Below, piece by piece: positions 41,789-50,699 of a DNA stretch of 64,000 bases (position 1 is the first letter of the stretch; each line of letters starts with the position of its first letter). The stretch comes from an uncultured Oscillibacter sp. (GTDB lineage: Bacteria > Bacillota > Clostridia > Oscillospirales > Oscillospiraceae). The DNA lies in assembly GCA_910589315.1 (NCBI GenBank), contig CAJUTB010000004.1:45717-109716 (forward strand). The letters run 5' to 3'. A model generated the notes under the pieces. That model was given only the letters and a program-made list of their open reading frames with translations, searched no databases and was not told the origin of the DNA. The position numbers were made by a program, and so were the translations under genes.

Positions 41789-43963
41789 ATGGAAATAAAA
41801 ATTGCCCTGGCGGGCAATCCCAATTGTGGTAAGACAACCCTCTTTAATAGTTTGACCGGTTCCAGCCAGTACGTGGGCAACTGGCCCGGCGTCACCGTTG
41901 AGAAGAAGGAAGGCCGCCTCAAGGGACATAAAGACGTAATCATCCAGGACCTGCCGGGCATTTACTCCCTGTCGCCTTACACGCTGGAAGAAGTGGTCGC
42001 ACGGAGCTATTTGGTAAACGAGAAGCCGGATGCCATCCTAAACATCATAGACGGCACCAACATTGAGCGGAATCTGTACTTGACGACCCAGCTGATCGAG
42101 CTGGGCCTGCCGGTAGTAGTGGCGGTGAACATGATCGACCTGGTACGGAAAAACGGCGACCAGATCGACTTGGAGAAGCTGGGCAAGGCGCTGCGCTGTC
42201 AGGTGGTGGAAATGAGCGCGCTGAAGGGCGAGGGCGGCATGGACGCCGCAAAACAGGCTCTGGCGGCCGCTCAGGCCCACGCGGCCAGCGAACTGCCCCA
42301 CGTTTTTACCGGCAGCGTGGAGCACGCACTGGCCCACATTGAAGAATCCATTCAAGGCCGGGTGGACAGCCGTTACCTGCGCTGGTATGCCATCAAGGTT
42401 TTCGAGCGGGACGAAAAGGTCCTGGAAGAAATGCAGCTGGACAGCGCCCTTTCCGCCCACCTGGAAGAACATATCCTGGACTGTGAACAGGAGCTGGACG
42501 ACGATGCGGAGAGCATCATCACAAACCAGCGGTATTCCTACATCAGTGCGGCGGTTGCGAAAGCGGTGAAGAAGAAGGCCGCCCGCCACAGCCTGTCGGC
42601 GTCAGACAAGATTGACCAGGTGGTAACAAACCGCGTCCTAGCGCTGCCGGTTTTTGCGCTGATCATGCTGGGCATCTATGCCGTTGCCATGGGCGGCTGG
42701 GCGTTTTCCATCGGCACCATCGGCACCGATTGGGCAAACGACGTACTGTTCGGCGAGTGGGTTCCGGGGCTGTTCGACGCCATTCTGACGGCCCTGCACG
42801 TCTCTCCGGACGGCTGGCTGTATGGACTCATTCAGAATGGCATCGTTGCAGGCGTAGGGGCGGTGCTGGGCTTTGTGCCGCAGATGCTGGTTTTGTTCCT
42901 CCTGCTGTCCATTCTGGAAGACGTGGGCTATATGGCCCGGGTGGCGTTCATCATGGACCGGATTTTCCGCCGGTTCGGCCTCTCCGGCAAGAGCTTCATC
43001 CCCATGCTGGTCGCGACGGGCTGCGGCGTTCCGGGGATCATGGCCTCCCGGACCATCGAGCAGGACCGGGACCGCAAAATGACCATCATGACCACCGGTT
43101 TCATCCCCTGCGGGGCCAAACTGCCCATCATCGGTCTGTTTGCCGGAGCGGTGTTCGGCGAGTCGGCCTGGGTGGCGGTGTCGGCATTTTTTATCGGCGT
43201 GGCCGCGGTGGTGGTCTCTGGGATTCTGCTGAAAAAATTCAAGGCGTTTGCCGGTGATCCGGCTCCTTTCGTCATGGAACTGCCCGCGTACCACGCGCCG
43301 TCAGCCGTTAACGTCCTGCGGGCCACCTGGGAACGGGGCTGGTCCTTCATCAAGCGCGCCGGGACGGTCATTCTGCTTTCCACGGTCGTCCTCTGGTTCC
43401 TCCAAAGCTATGGGTTTACCAACGGCGTTTTTGGCCCGGTGACGGACAACAACCATTCCCTTCTGGCGGTCATTGGCAGCAGCATTGCCTGGATTTTCGC
43501 GCCTCTGGGCTGGGAGGGCGGTATGGCCTGGAAGGCCGCCGTTGCGACGGTCAGCGGGTTGATTGCGAAGGAAGAAGTCGTTTCGACGCTGGGCGTCCTG
43601 TACAACGCAGGGGGCGAGCTGGGCGAAAACGGCGAGGCAATCTGGACGTTTATCGGCGCGGATTTCGGGGCCATGACGGCATACAGCTTCATGATTTTCA
43701 ACCTTCTGTGTGCGCCGTGCTTTGCGGCGATGGGCGCGATCAAGCGGGAGATGAACAACGCGAAATGGACCGCCGCGGCCATCGGTTATATGTGCGTATT
43801 TGCATATTTGGTTTCGCTGATGGTGTTCCAGCTCGGCGGACTGTTTACCGGCGAGGCGTCCTTCGGCGTGGGAACCATTGCGGCGGCGGCGGTGTTGGCG
43901 GTGTTGGTCTATTTGCTGCTGCGTAAGACGCCGGACGTGGAAAAGGCGCGTGTGAGCGTATGA
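41789..43963 (+). CDS. feoB: Ferrous iron transporter FeoB
   Basis: The 724-residue protein has an N-terminal GTPase domain: G1 GNPNCGKTTLFN, a switch region with GNWPGVTVEKKEG, DLPGIYSL, NMID and SALKG. A helical spacer leads to a membrane domain from about residue 285. It contains the two Gate motifs, with ATGCGVPGIMASRTIE and GFIPCGAKLPIIGLFAG. It imports Fe(II). AAAAGGAG precedes the ATG. The stop overlaps a Cys-rich small protein gene. Confidence 0.96.
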   Translation: MEIKIALAGNPNCGKTTLFNSLTGSSQYVGNWPGVTVEKKEGRLKGHKDVIIQDLPGIYSLSPYTLEEVVARSYLVNEKPDAILNIIDGTNIERNLYLTTQLIELGLPVVVAVNMIDLVRKNGDQIDLEKLGKALRCQVVEMSALKGEGGMDAAKQALAAAQAHAASELPHVFTGSVEHALAHIEESIQGRVDSRYLRWYAIKVFERDEKVLEEMQLDSALSAHLEEHILDCEQELDDDAESIITNQRYSYISAAVAKAVKKKAARHSLSASDKIDQVVTNRVLALPVFALIMLGIYAVAMGGWAFSIGTIGTDWANDVLFGEWVPGLFDAILTALHVSPDGWLYGLIQNGIVAGVGAVLGFVPQMLVLFLLLSILEDVGYMARVAFIMDRIFRRFGLSGKSFIPMLVATGCGVPGIMASRTIEQDRDRKMTIMTTGFIPCGAKLPIIGLFAGAVFGESAWVAVSAFFIGVAAVVVSGILLKKFKAFAGDPAPFVMELPAYHAPSAVNVLRATWERGWSFIKRAGTVILLSTVVLWFLQSYGFTNGVFGPVTDNNHSLLAVIGSSIAWIFAPLGWEGGMAWKAAVATVSGLIAKEEVVSTLGVLYNAGGELGENGEAIWTFIGADFGAMTAYSFMIFNLLCAPCFAAMGAIKREMNNAKWTAAAIGYMCVFAYLVSLMVFQLGGLFTGEASFGVGTIAAAAVLAVLVYLLLRKTPDVEKARVSV

Positions 43964-44097
43964 GTGAATGGCTTGGAAATGCGGTTGCGTTGGCGGCGCT
44001 GGGGCTGTCGCTTGCCCTGGCGGCGCGGTCGGTCTGGAAAAACCGCGGCAGCCGCTGCGACGGAGATTGTTCCCATTGCAGGAATTGTAAAAAGTAA
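43960..44097 (+). CDS. FeoB-associated Cys-rich membrane protein
   Basis: The 45-residue protein has one membrane helix (residues 5-24) followed by a basic stretch and a Cys-rich tail, CDGDCSHCRNCKK. This matches the small proteins annotated next to feoB in many Firmicutes, possibly equivalent to FeoC. The ATG overlaps the feoB stop, so it is translationally coupled. A strong terminator ends the operon. Confidence 0.9.
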   Translation: MSEWLGNAVALAALGLSLALAARSVWKNRGSRCDGDCSHCRNCKK

Positions 44098-44100
44098 CGG

Positions 44101-44132
44101 AAAAGCCGCCTGACGATTGTCAGGCGGCTTTT
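44101..44132. terminator. Bidirectional terminator after the feo operon
   Basis: A 14-bp stem (AAAAGCCGCCTGAC with GTCAGGCGGCTTTT) around GATT, with A and T runs on the two sides, lies between convergent genes. Confidence 0.93.
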
Positions 44133-44133
44133 C

Positions 44134-44313
44134 TCAACGCAGTTCGGACGCGGCGTGGTCGGCGGCACGTTCCACCGCGACACCCATTTGATGGATTTTC
44201 CGTCCGGCCTGAGCCTTCATGCTGTCCTTGTTGGAGAGCATCATCGTTCCTGCGGCTGCGCCGGCGGCAATGCCCGCGCCAATGCCCAGCAGCATACTGG
44301 TGCTTTTCTTCAT
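44134..44313 (-). CDS. Small glycine/alanine-rich membrane-anchored protein
   Basis: The 59-residue product has an N-terminal hydrophobic Gly/Ala-rich helix (MLLGIGAGIAAGAAAGTMML). A charged helix of about 35 residues follows. It resembles the short YtxH-type envelope proteins but lacks a diagnostic motif. AAAGGAG lies nine bases before the ATG, which supports it as a real gene. It is convergent with the feo operon and unlinked to it. Confidence 0.75.
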   Translation of the reverse strand: MKKSTSMLLGIGAGIAAGAAAGTMMLSNKDSMKAQAGRKIHQMGVAVERAADHAASELR

Positions 44314-44389
44314 TTCTCGTCACTCCTTTACGGCACAGGGCTAGTTTGTACGGTCCGCCGCCGCTGATACCTGGAAAATTTTACGGACG

Positions 44390-44443
44390 TTGCACGGTCT
44401 TGAGCAACTATGCTATAAGATAACGTTATTTATTATCTTATAG
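44390..44443 (+). promoter_or_regulatory. Promoter with 11-bp palindrome
   Basis: TTGCAC (44390-44395), 18 bases, TATAAG (44414-44419). A perfect inverted repeat, CTATAAGATAA (44413-44423) and TTATCTTATAG (44433-44443), begins at the -10 and ends 16 bases before the next start codon. It is a strong candidate operator. Confidence 0.65.
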
Positions 44444-44459
44444 AATAGGAGCTGACGAA

Positions 44460-44990
44460 ATGAACCAGACCGATAAATATAAACTCTCCCAGTGGAACCC
44501 GGAGGACCGGATTCGGCGGGAGGACTTCAACGCGGATAATCTTAAAATCGAAACGGCCCTCGACGGGCTGGACACGTCCCTTTCCCGGTTGACCACCAGC
44601 GTAAACGGAAAAATGAGCAAAATCGAGATCCTCGTAACATATGACGGGATGTCGATGTTCTCGCCGCCCCTCTACAACTGGAACGACTGGGATCTTATTG
44701 GTATGGTGATCAGTCATCCAAACACTCCAAATCTGAACACCACCATGGAATTTGGTCTCCAATGCCGCAATTATCCGAATGACTTCAAAATTGAAGGCAT
44801 CCCTACCCCCGGCTATCTGATGATCATGATGCCGCATCACAATGCCGCGAGGCCGGTGGAAGGTTTTTTGATTGCCGACCGGTTCATTCCCTTTACCTGC
44901 GCCTTCAATTTCAAGGATATCACACTTTTTGACGTCTCTGTGGACGTTCCGAAATCAAGCAGCCACACGGTCTTTTTTGGAACCAGGTAA
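44460..44990 (+). CDS. Hypothetical protein with phage-tail-like N-terminal motif
   Basis: The 176-residue protein starts DKYKLSQWNPEDRIRREDFN, then ADNLKIETALDGLD. As far as I recall, this tryptophan/DFNADN opening is shared by many clostridial proteins of phage-tail or tail-like character. A short coiled coil follows, and the rest is strand-rich with no recognised domain. AGGAGC precedes the ATG. It is monocistronic under a palindrome-marked promoter and ends at a strong terminator. No other phage gene is near. Confidence 0.75.
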   Translation: MNQTDKYKLSQWNPEDRIRREDFNADNLKIETALDGLDTSLSRLTTSVNGKMSKIEILVTYDGMSMFSPPLYNWNDWDLIGMVISHPNTPNLNTTMEFGLQCRNYPNDFKIEGIPTPGYLMIMMPHHNAARPVEGFLIADRFIPFTCAFNFKDITLFDVSVDVPKSSSHTVFFGTR

Positions 44991-44991
44991 A

Positions 44992-45023
44992 AAGGAACCC
45001 CGGGCAAAAGCCCGGGGTTCCTT
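44992..45023. terminator. Bidirectional terminator
   Basis: A 12-bp stem (GGAACCCCGGGC with GCCCGGGGTTCC) around AAAA, flanked by A and T residues, separates the convergent hypothetical and S-layer genes. Confidence 0.9.
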
Positions 45024-45071
45024 CGTCTAGGAAAGACTTATGTGTTCTTGTTCACCCTTACAGTTTTTGCT

Positions 45072-48000
45072 TTAGGAAATCGTAAAGACAATCTTGTCGT
45101 TTGTGCCGTCGGCACCGGTGACAGCAGCCGCCTCAAGGGTGATCTTCGAACCAGTCGTCCACGCCGCGGTGTTATCAACGGTCACCTTCAGGGTGTTCCC
45201 CTCAGAGACTGCGCTGATCTTCGTCGCATTGGCGTCGTTGGATTTCACCTTACTGGTATCGACAGCCGTGATAGCCTCGTTGAAGGTGAAGACGACGGTC
45301 TTAGCGTCGGTTTTCCCAGCTCCAATAGCCACCATGCCAATGATTTCCACGCGGTTGATGGTCAGATCCACAGGACCCTCAGCAACCACCCTGACGGTGC
45401 CTTCGTTGCCGTTTGTAGTACCATTAAAGGACAGGTTTGTGGTGTCAACGATAACTTCTTCCGTGGTCGTACCGTTGGTCAAAGTCGCGTAAACCTTGAA
45501 GCCCTTGATCGCGTTTCCTTCGTAGCCGGCATCCGCAGCCGTCGCGCCGACCAAGAACGTTACAGGTGTTCCCTTCGCAACAGAGGTAGCTCCCGCAACG
45601 CCATCGTCCTTCTTCATCACGGCAATGCTGCCGAGATCCAGATCATCGTAGTCAAGCGGCCGATCAGCGGCGTCAAGCAGATTATTGTCCTGGATACGGA
45701 TGTTTGTAGGCGTGCCGGCGGTAATTGCTTTCCCGCCGATGGTCACATCGTACAGTTCGGTAACATTGCTGGCAGCGATATCCACGATGACCTTCTCGCC
45801 GCCCTTGGCCAGGAAGTACTTGCCGCCAGCGGCTTGGTTCGTGATGTCGCCTGTGGTAACGTTGGTGTAATCAGCCGTCGTCAAGTCAGTGCCGGAGTTG
45901 TCCTTCGCCTGGATGCCGGAAACCGTGTAGGTACCAGCGGCGGTGGCAACGCCCTTCACCGCAAACTTGATTTGAGCGCCGGTAGAGCCGGAGGTGGGCA
46001 TCGTCATGGTAGTACTGGTCTCATCGACTTCCACGGCCTTGCCGTTCAGCTGATACTCGACCACGGCGTTCTTCCAGTCGACGTTGGTGATCACGATCTC
46101 GACCTTGTGGCCCTTGGCCTCGTCGTTGGACAGATCGGTGGTGGTGATTGCCTTATCCTTGATCGTCCACTCGGTGTTGTCGCTGTTCACCGTAAAGTTG
46201 CTGGCGGTCATCGCGCTGCCAACGGCCCAACGCTCGCCGTCCACGTAGACCTCGTAATCGAAATCCACAGAGGTGGTAGCCGGGCTAGAAGAAGCAGCAG
46301 CGGCCCACGCGGGCTTGGCCAGGGTGAAGGAAACGGTGGTAGAACCGCTGCCCAGGATGGTGACGCTGGAATTCTTGATGGTGCCGAGCTTGCCGTCGGT
46401 GTTGTAGCCATCCGCAAACTTGACAGCACCGTCAGTGGGCTGCGGGTCGACGGGATCGGTGGGGCCGGTGTAGGCAGCCACGCCGGTGATGACAACCAGG
46501 TAGACGCGGCGGAATTCGTCGCTGTCGGGGTTGTCGTTGAACAGGAGGCTGACCTTGACCTGAACCTTATCCTTGTTGGATTCATAGTCCAGGTAATCTT
46601 TCAGGTCGTCAATGTCCTCAATGCGGGTTACGCCATTGCGGGTCTTGACATCCTGACGCAGGTCCACCCAATCCGCACCGCGGAAGTTCAGGAGGTCGTC
46701 AGCCTTGCTGTCGCCATAGTCCAGGACGTAATCATCCACTTCCCAAGTCTTGGCAATCTGGGGCTCCAGAGCCGCACGGGCGGCAGTGAGGTCGCCGTAT
46801 TCGCCAGTGGTGCGGACCAGGTACTTGTCTGCGCCTTCGCACTTGTACAGGCCGGTAGCCGTGATCGCCGCAGAACGCTTATAGGTGTCGGAAGCGTGCT
46901 CGACGCCATAGCCGCGCAGTTCATAGAAGTTGTCGTTGATTTCTTCCACGCCCTCGGGAGCGGTGATCTTGGTGTAGCGGGCAAACTGGCCGATCTTCAG
47001 GTTACGGTAAGAGTAGACAACTGCGTCTTCATCCACAACCTTGTTGCCTGCGCCCATAATCACGGCCTCATAGCCGTAAACGGGGCGGCGGTCGTTATCG
47101 TACAGAGTTGCGCTGCCGTGATAGTTGCTGATATACAGGAGGTTGCTGGCGGAAGCGTCGGTAGATTCGCGCTTGATCACAACGGCCTTGACCGCACTGT
47201 CACCAGTAACGATGTCGTTGTTGGTCTTCAAAGAGACGCAAGCCTGGGCGCGAGCGTGATCATAATAGCCGTCCTTGTAATAGAAGCTATTCACGCCCTT
47301 GAGCTCATCAGCGGTCGCGTTCTTCACGCCGTTGACAAACTCGATGCTGTCAACTTCCTTATCGGTGGGGTCAATGTTCACATAGATGAACTTGATGCCG
47401 GTGTCAATGGTAGCACGGTCGTCCTTGGAAGCAAGTTTCGCCGTCTCGCTGAAACCATCCAGCTTAATGGTGGTGTTGCTGGACTTGATGCTGTAATCGT
47501 CTTTGCCGTTGGCGGCCTTGCCGTTGTTGACAAAGAACACGCCGTCTTCATTCCGGTTGCTCAGCTTCCATTCAGCAATGTTGCTGTTGGTGTTGTTGGA
47601 ATAGTACACCAGGTCGCCGGGCAGGAAGGTGGTTTCGATTTCGCGGGCACTGGTGCCGCTGCCGATGTTCAGGCTCAGGGTCTCGCCGCCGATATCCCAG
47701 CCATTGACATAGGTCACGATGTTGCCGTTGACCAGACCCTGGGTGTAGTTCTTAACAACCATCCAGTTAGAGGTGTCGCCCACGTCCTTGGCCTTGAGCG
47801 CGTTGCCGTACTCGTCCAGATACAGAGTGACATCCTTGTTGGTGACGCGAATGGTGTCGCCGTCGATGGTGTAGAGGTCCTTGTTCCACACAGCGATGTT
47901 ATACTTGGTTCCGCCCACGGTGACGTTGATGGCGTTGCGGCCTTCGCTGGCCGTGCCGTAAGTCTCCACGCGGGTCAGCGCGCCGTTAACAGTCTCGGGA

Positions 48001-49424
48001 ACGTAAGCCTTGGCTACTTCAAAATCAACGTTGTCTTCGGTCACGGGCACGACTGCCACGAGGTCGCCGGCCTTCAGGCCCTTGAGGAGCTCATAATAGT
48101 CGTCGTCAACTTCCACATCGTGAACCGGGCGGTCGATGGGACGCTGATTGTAGCCATAGACGGGATCGCCAGCCTTGCTGTCGTCCTTGCCGTCTACGCC
48201 GTGCTTATCCAGGGACACGTAGTCGGAGCCGACGCGCTTGACTTCCATCAGCTGGGTCTTGACTACCACAACGTCGGTGATGAAGTCCGCGTCCTCGTCG
48301 GACACGTAGACTTCCACCAGGGTGCCGTTGTCGGTGTAGTCCGCAATCTCAGCAACCTTGTTTTCGGGCAGGACGGTCTCATAGCCGTTCAGCCACAGGC
48401 GGGTCTTACTGCCACGGATGCTGGCGTTCGTATCCGCCTCGGTGTCGTAGCCGCTGAGGCCCAGAGCACGGACCTTGGCCGCGTCAGTGGTGCCGTCAAC
48501 CGCATGGATCACCTGGGTGGTGTAGGTAAAGTCAGCCTCGATGGGATAGGTGCCAATGGTGACTTTCTTGTAGCTCCACACGTTGGAAGGACGGCCGAAC
48601 TGGTCGCTGTTCTTTTCTTCTCTGTCCATGCGGAGGTCCTTGAAGTGCTCCTCGCCGAACTCAACGGTCCAGTGAGTATCGGCAGTGGAGTTACCAGCAT
48701 TGGAAACCTTGCGGTTGTTGATATGAGACGCATAATCCTGGTTGCTGGTCACATACTCGCGAGTCGCGTTCACAACCATGGTGGTGCCGTCGCTGCTGGT
48801 GATGTTCATGCCGCCGGTATACTGCACCATGGTGGCCTTGAGGGTGTTCAGGGCCAGCTGGCAGGCGGTTTCACGGTTGACAGTCTCGCCGCCCTTGAAA
48901 TCCAGGTGGTTGAACAGGTTCGCCTTGCTGCCGAGAGCGGAAACGCGAACCGTCCATCCAGAACCGGTGAAGCCTTCAACCTTGCCGTCATAACCAAGCG
49001 CGCTGAGGAGCATCTTGGCGAAAGCAAAGCCGGTGAGGGTACCGGTGGGACGGAAGGTGCCATCATTGTAACCGTTGATGATTTCTTCCGTCTTGCAGAA
49101 GCTGATGTAGCCCGCGAACACGTTGCCGGCGGGGACATCGGGATAGGGGCTGTTGGTGGTGGGGAGAGCCTCGGCGGCCTCGGGGCCGATCAGCAAAGAC
49201 ACGATGATCTTTGCAGCCGCGCCGCGGGTCAGCTCGCCCTCGGGACGGAAGTCGCCTTCAGAATAGCCGGTGATGATACCGAGCCGGTTCAGAACGGCGA
49301 CTGCTTCCTCGTACTGGATTTCGCCCTTGTCGGTGAAATCCTTGTACTCGGTGGCTCCGGCGCTGACGGTCACGAGAGACATGACCATGATCAATGCCAG
49401 AACCAGGGACAGGAATTTCTTCAT
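45072..49424 (-). CDS. Large S-layer protein with N-terminal SLH domains
   Basis: The 1450-residue product has a signal peptide (residues 1-24, ending VSAGA) and SLH repeats near 27-85, 93-150 and 153-205. Examples are IITGYSEGDFRPEGELTRG and IINGYNDGTFRPTGTLTG. The long remainder is Asp/Thr/Val-rich and strand-rich. It ends in an Ig-like domain (TVVFTFNEAITAVD, ITLEAAAVTGADG). Size, composition and very regular codon use suggest a highly expressed main S-layer protein. An AAGGAGG site precedes the ATG. It is monocistronic and ends at a shared terminator. Confidence 0.9.
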   Translation of the reverse strand: MKKFLSLVLALIMVMSLVTVSAGATEYKDFTDKGEIQYEEAVAVLNRLGIITGYSEGDFRPEGELTRGAAAKIIVSLLIGPEAAEALPTTNSPYPDVPAGNVFAGYISFCKTEEIINGYNDGTFRPTGTLTGFAFAKMLLSALGYDGKVEGFTGSGWTVRVSALGSKANLFNHLDFKGGETVNRETACQLALNTLKATMVQYTGGMNITSSDGTTMVVNATREYVTSNQDYASHINNRKVSNAGNSTADTHWTVEFGEEHFKDLRMDREEKNSDQFGRPSNVWSYKKVTIGTYPIEADFTYTTQVIHAVDGTTDAAKVRALGLSGYDTEADTNASIRGSKTRLWLNGYETVLPENKVAEIADYTDNGTLVEVYVSDEDADFITDVVVVKTQLMEVKRVGSDYVSLDKHGVDGKDDSKAGDPVYGYNQRPIDRPVHDVEVDDDYYELLKGLKAGDLVAVVPVTEDNVDFEVAKAYVPETVNGALTRVETYGTASEGRNAINVTVGGTKYNIAVWNKDLYTIDGDTIRVTNKDVTLYLDEYGNALKAKDVGDTSNWMVVKNYTQGLVNGNIVTYVNGWDIGGETLSLNIGSGTSAREIETTFLPGDLVYYSNNTNSNIAEWKLSNRNEDGVFFVNNGKAANGKDDYSIKSSNTTIKLDGFSETAKLASKDDRATIDTGIKFIYVNIDPTDKEVDSIEFVNGVKNATADELKGVNSFYYKDGYYDHARAQACVSLKTNNDIVTGDSAVKAVVIKRESTDASASNLLYISNYHGSATLYDNDRRPVYGYEAVIMGAGNKVVDEDAVVYSYRNLKIGQFARYTKITAPEGVEEINDNFYELRGYGVEHASDTYKRSAAITATGLYKCEGADKYLVRTTGEYGDLTAARAALEPQIAKTWEVDDYVLDYGDSKADDLLNFRGADWVDLRQDVKTRNGVTRIEDIDDLKDYLDYESNKDKVQVKVSLLFNDNPDSDEFRRVYLVVITGVAAYTGPTDPVDPQPTDGAVKFADGYNTDGKLGTIKNSSVTILGSGSTTVSFTLAKPAWAAAASSSPATTSVDFDYEVYVDGERWAVGSAMTASNFTVNSDNTEWTIKDKAITTTDLSNDEAKGHKVEIVITNVDWKNAVVEYQLNGKAVEVDETSTTMTMPTSGSTGAQIKFAVKGVATAAGTYTVSGIQAKDNSGTDLTTADYTNVTTGDITNQAAGGKYFLAKGGEKVIVDIAASNVTELYDVTIGGKAITAGTPTNIRIQDNNLLDAADRPLDYDDLDLGSIAVMKKDDGVAGATSVAKGTPVTFLVGATAADAGYEGNAIKGFKVYATLTNGTTTEEVIVDTTNLSFNGTTNGNEGTVRVVAEGPVDLTINRVEIIGMVAIGAGKTDAKTVVFTFNEAITAVDTSKVKSNDANATKISAVSEGNTLKVTVDNTAAWTTGSKITLEAAAVTGADGTNDKIVFTIS

Positions 49425-49664
49425 TGAACATTCCTCCTTCTAAAATTACGGCGTTCAAACGCTGCGGCTTCCTTCCGCCTCCAGACTTCGTGTCGGGGCT
49501 AGCCGATTTTCCCACATCAAGCCTGGCTTTGGCCGGACGCCGGGAGCATTTGTCCTCCGCAAGCCCTAATTTAGCAGGCGGAATTTGATTTGTCTATGGA
49601 TTCGGACTACTTGTAATTTGTTTGATAAACGGCGTGTTTCGATGGTATTTTCGAGGTAAATATA

Positions 49665-49695
49665 TGTAACAAATACGGAATTTTCCTGTAACAAA
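49665..49695. repeat. Two direct repeats in the S-layer gene upstream region
   Basis: TGTAACAAA occurs at 49665-49673 and 49687-49695, 22 bases apart, about two helical turns. They lie 240 bases before the S-layer start. The 338-base stretch 49425-49762 has no gene; it should hold the S-layer promoter, but I see no clear pair of boxes. Confidence 0.4.
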
Positions 49696-49762
49696 CTGCG
49701 GGGCGGACCGTGGGGGAAGGAGGGCTCGCCGGAAAAAACCTCCGCCGGAAGAAAAAAACCGA

Positions 49763-49791
49763 TTGTCAGAAAACGTTCCTCCTGTTATAAT
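49763..49791 (+). promoter_or_regulatory. Sigma-A promoter for the aldolase gene
   Basis: TTGTCA, 17 bases, perfect TATAAT, 55 bases before the start codon. Confidence 0.88.
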
Positions 49792-49846
49792 AGGGATTGC
49801 GAAAATTCCCAGCATGATTTCTGGAACAACGAAAGGAGAACCTACT

Positions 49847-50638
49847 ATGAAAAAGAATCCCGTCATGCCCTCGATGGAGAGCGTCCGAATTTTCCGGGAG
49901 AAGCTGGAACAGCCCGCCGGAGTGTTCGGTCCCTTCATGATCACCTCGGACCCTGCCTTCGTCGAGGCCGCCGGCAACGCCGGTTATGACTTCGTATTGC
50001 TGGATATGGAACACGGCCCCGGCACCTTCCAGAACCTGCAAAACCTCATCCGCGCCGCCAACGTGGTCAACGTATTCCCACTGGTCCGGGTTCCCCGCGG
50101 CACCGATATCTGGATTGACCGTGCGCTGGACGTAGGCGCGGGCGGCGTGCTGGTGCCCCAGATCGACACCGCCCAGCAGGCCAGAGACGCCGTTGCCGCC
50201 GCGAAATTCTCCCCCATGGGTTCCCGCGGGACCTGCCGTTTCGTCCGCTCTGCGGGCTACGGAGCCATTCCCGGCAGCGAATATTTTGCCCAGGCACAGG
50301 ATACCGTCGTGATTCTCCAGGCAGAGGGCAAGAAGGCGTTTGACAACCTGGACGAGATTCTGGAAGTTCCCGGAATTGATATGCTGTTTGTCGGCCCCTA
50401 TGACCTTTCCAGCTCTCTGGGCCTTATCGGCCAGATCGAGCATCCGAAGGTGATGGAGTACATTCAGGACATCGTACGCCGCGCCGGTGCGAAAGGCGTC
50501 AAGGTCGGCTGCTTTGCGGACAACGCGCAGTCTGCCCGGAAGCTCCGGGATCTGGGCGTCAAGTTTGTGGGCTATGCCTGTGATACCGCGATTTTCATGC
50601 GCGCCGCCTCCGAGGACGTGGAAACCTTCGCCCTGTAA
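49847..50638 (+). CDS. HpcH/HpaI family aldolase
   Basis: The 263-residue enzyme is a class II metal-dependent aldolase that cleaves 2-keto-3-deoxy acids to pyruvate and an aldehyde. Visible motifs are VLLDMEHGP with the metal-binding Glu, LVRVPRG, GAGGVLVPQI, and GPYDLSSSLG. GAAAGGAG precedes the ATG, and the promoter lies upstream of it, so the longer frame from 49763 is excluded. It is monocistronic. The substrate cannot be told. Confidence 0.93.
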   Translation: MKKNPVMPSMESVRIFREKLEQPAGVFGPFMITSDPAFVEAAGNAGYDFVLLDMEHGPGTFQNLQNLIRAANVVNVFPLVRVPRGTDIWIDRALDVGAGGVLVPQIDTAQQARDAVAAAKFSPMGSRGTCRFVRSAGYGAIPGSEYFAQAQDTVVILQAEGKKAFDNLDEILEVPGIDMLFVGPYDLSSSLGLIGQIEHPKVMEYIQDIVRRAGAKGVKVGCFADNAQSARKLRDLGVKFVGYACDTAIFMRAASEDVETFAL

Positions 50639-50655
50639 TTCCTACAGGACAGCAA

Positions 50656-50698
50656 AAAATCCCTTGACACTGATGTGTCAAGGGATTTTCTTTTTTGG
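50656..50698. terminator. Bidirectional terminator
   Basis: A 14-bp stem (AAAATCCCTTGACA with TGTCAAGGGATTTT) around a six-base loop, followed by TTTTTT, lies between the aldolase and the convergent GNAT gene. Confidence 0.93.
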
Positions 50699-50699
50699 T

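Noticed and set aside
45042..49427. Open frame of 1461 codons on the plus strand opposite the S-layer gene
   Set aside because: The S-layer frame has a signal peptide, SLH domains and a ribosome site. The opposite frame has no family resemblance and is a by-product of very biased codon use.
49594..49977. Minus-strand frame of 127 codons in the S-layer upstream region
   Set aside because: It overlaps the start of the aldolase gene and has no ribosome site or family resemblance.
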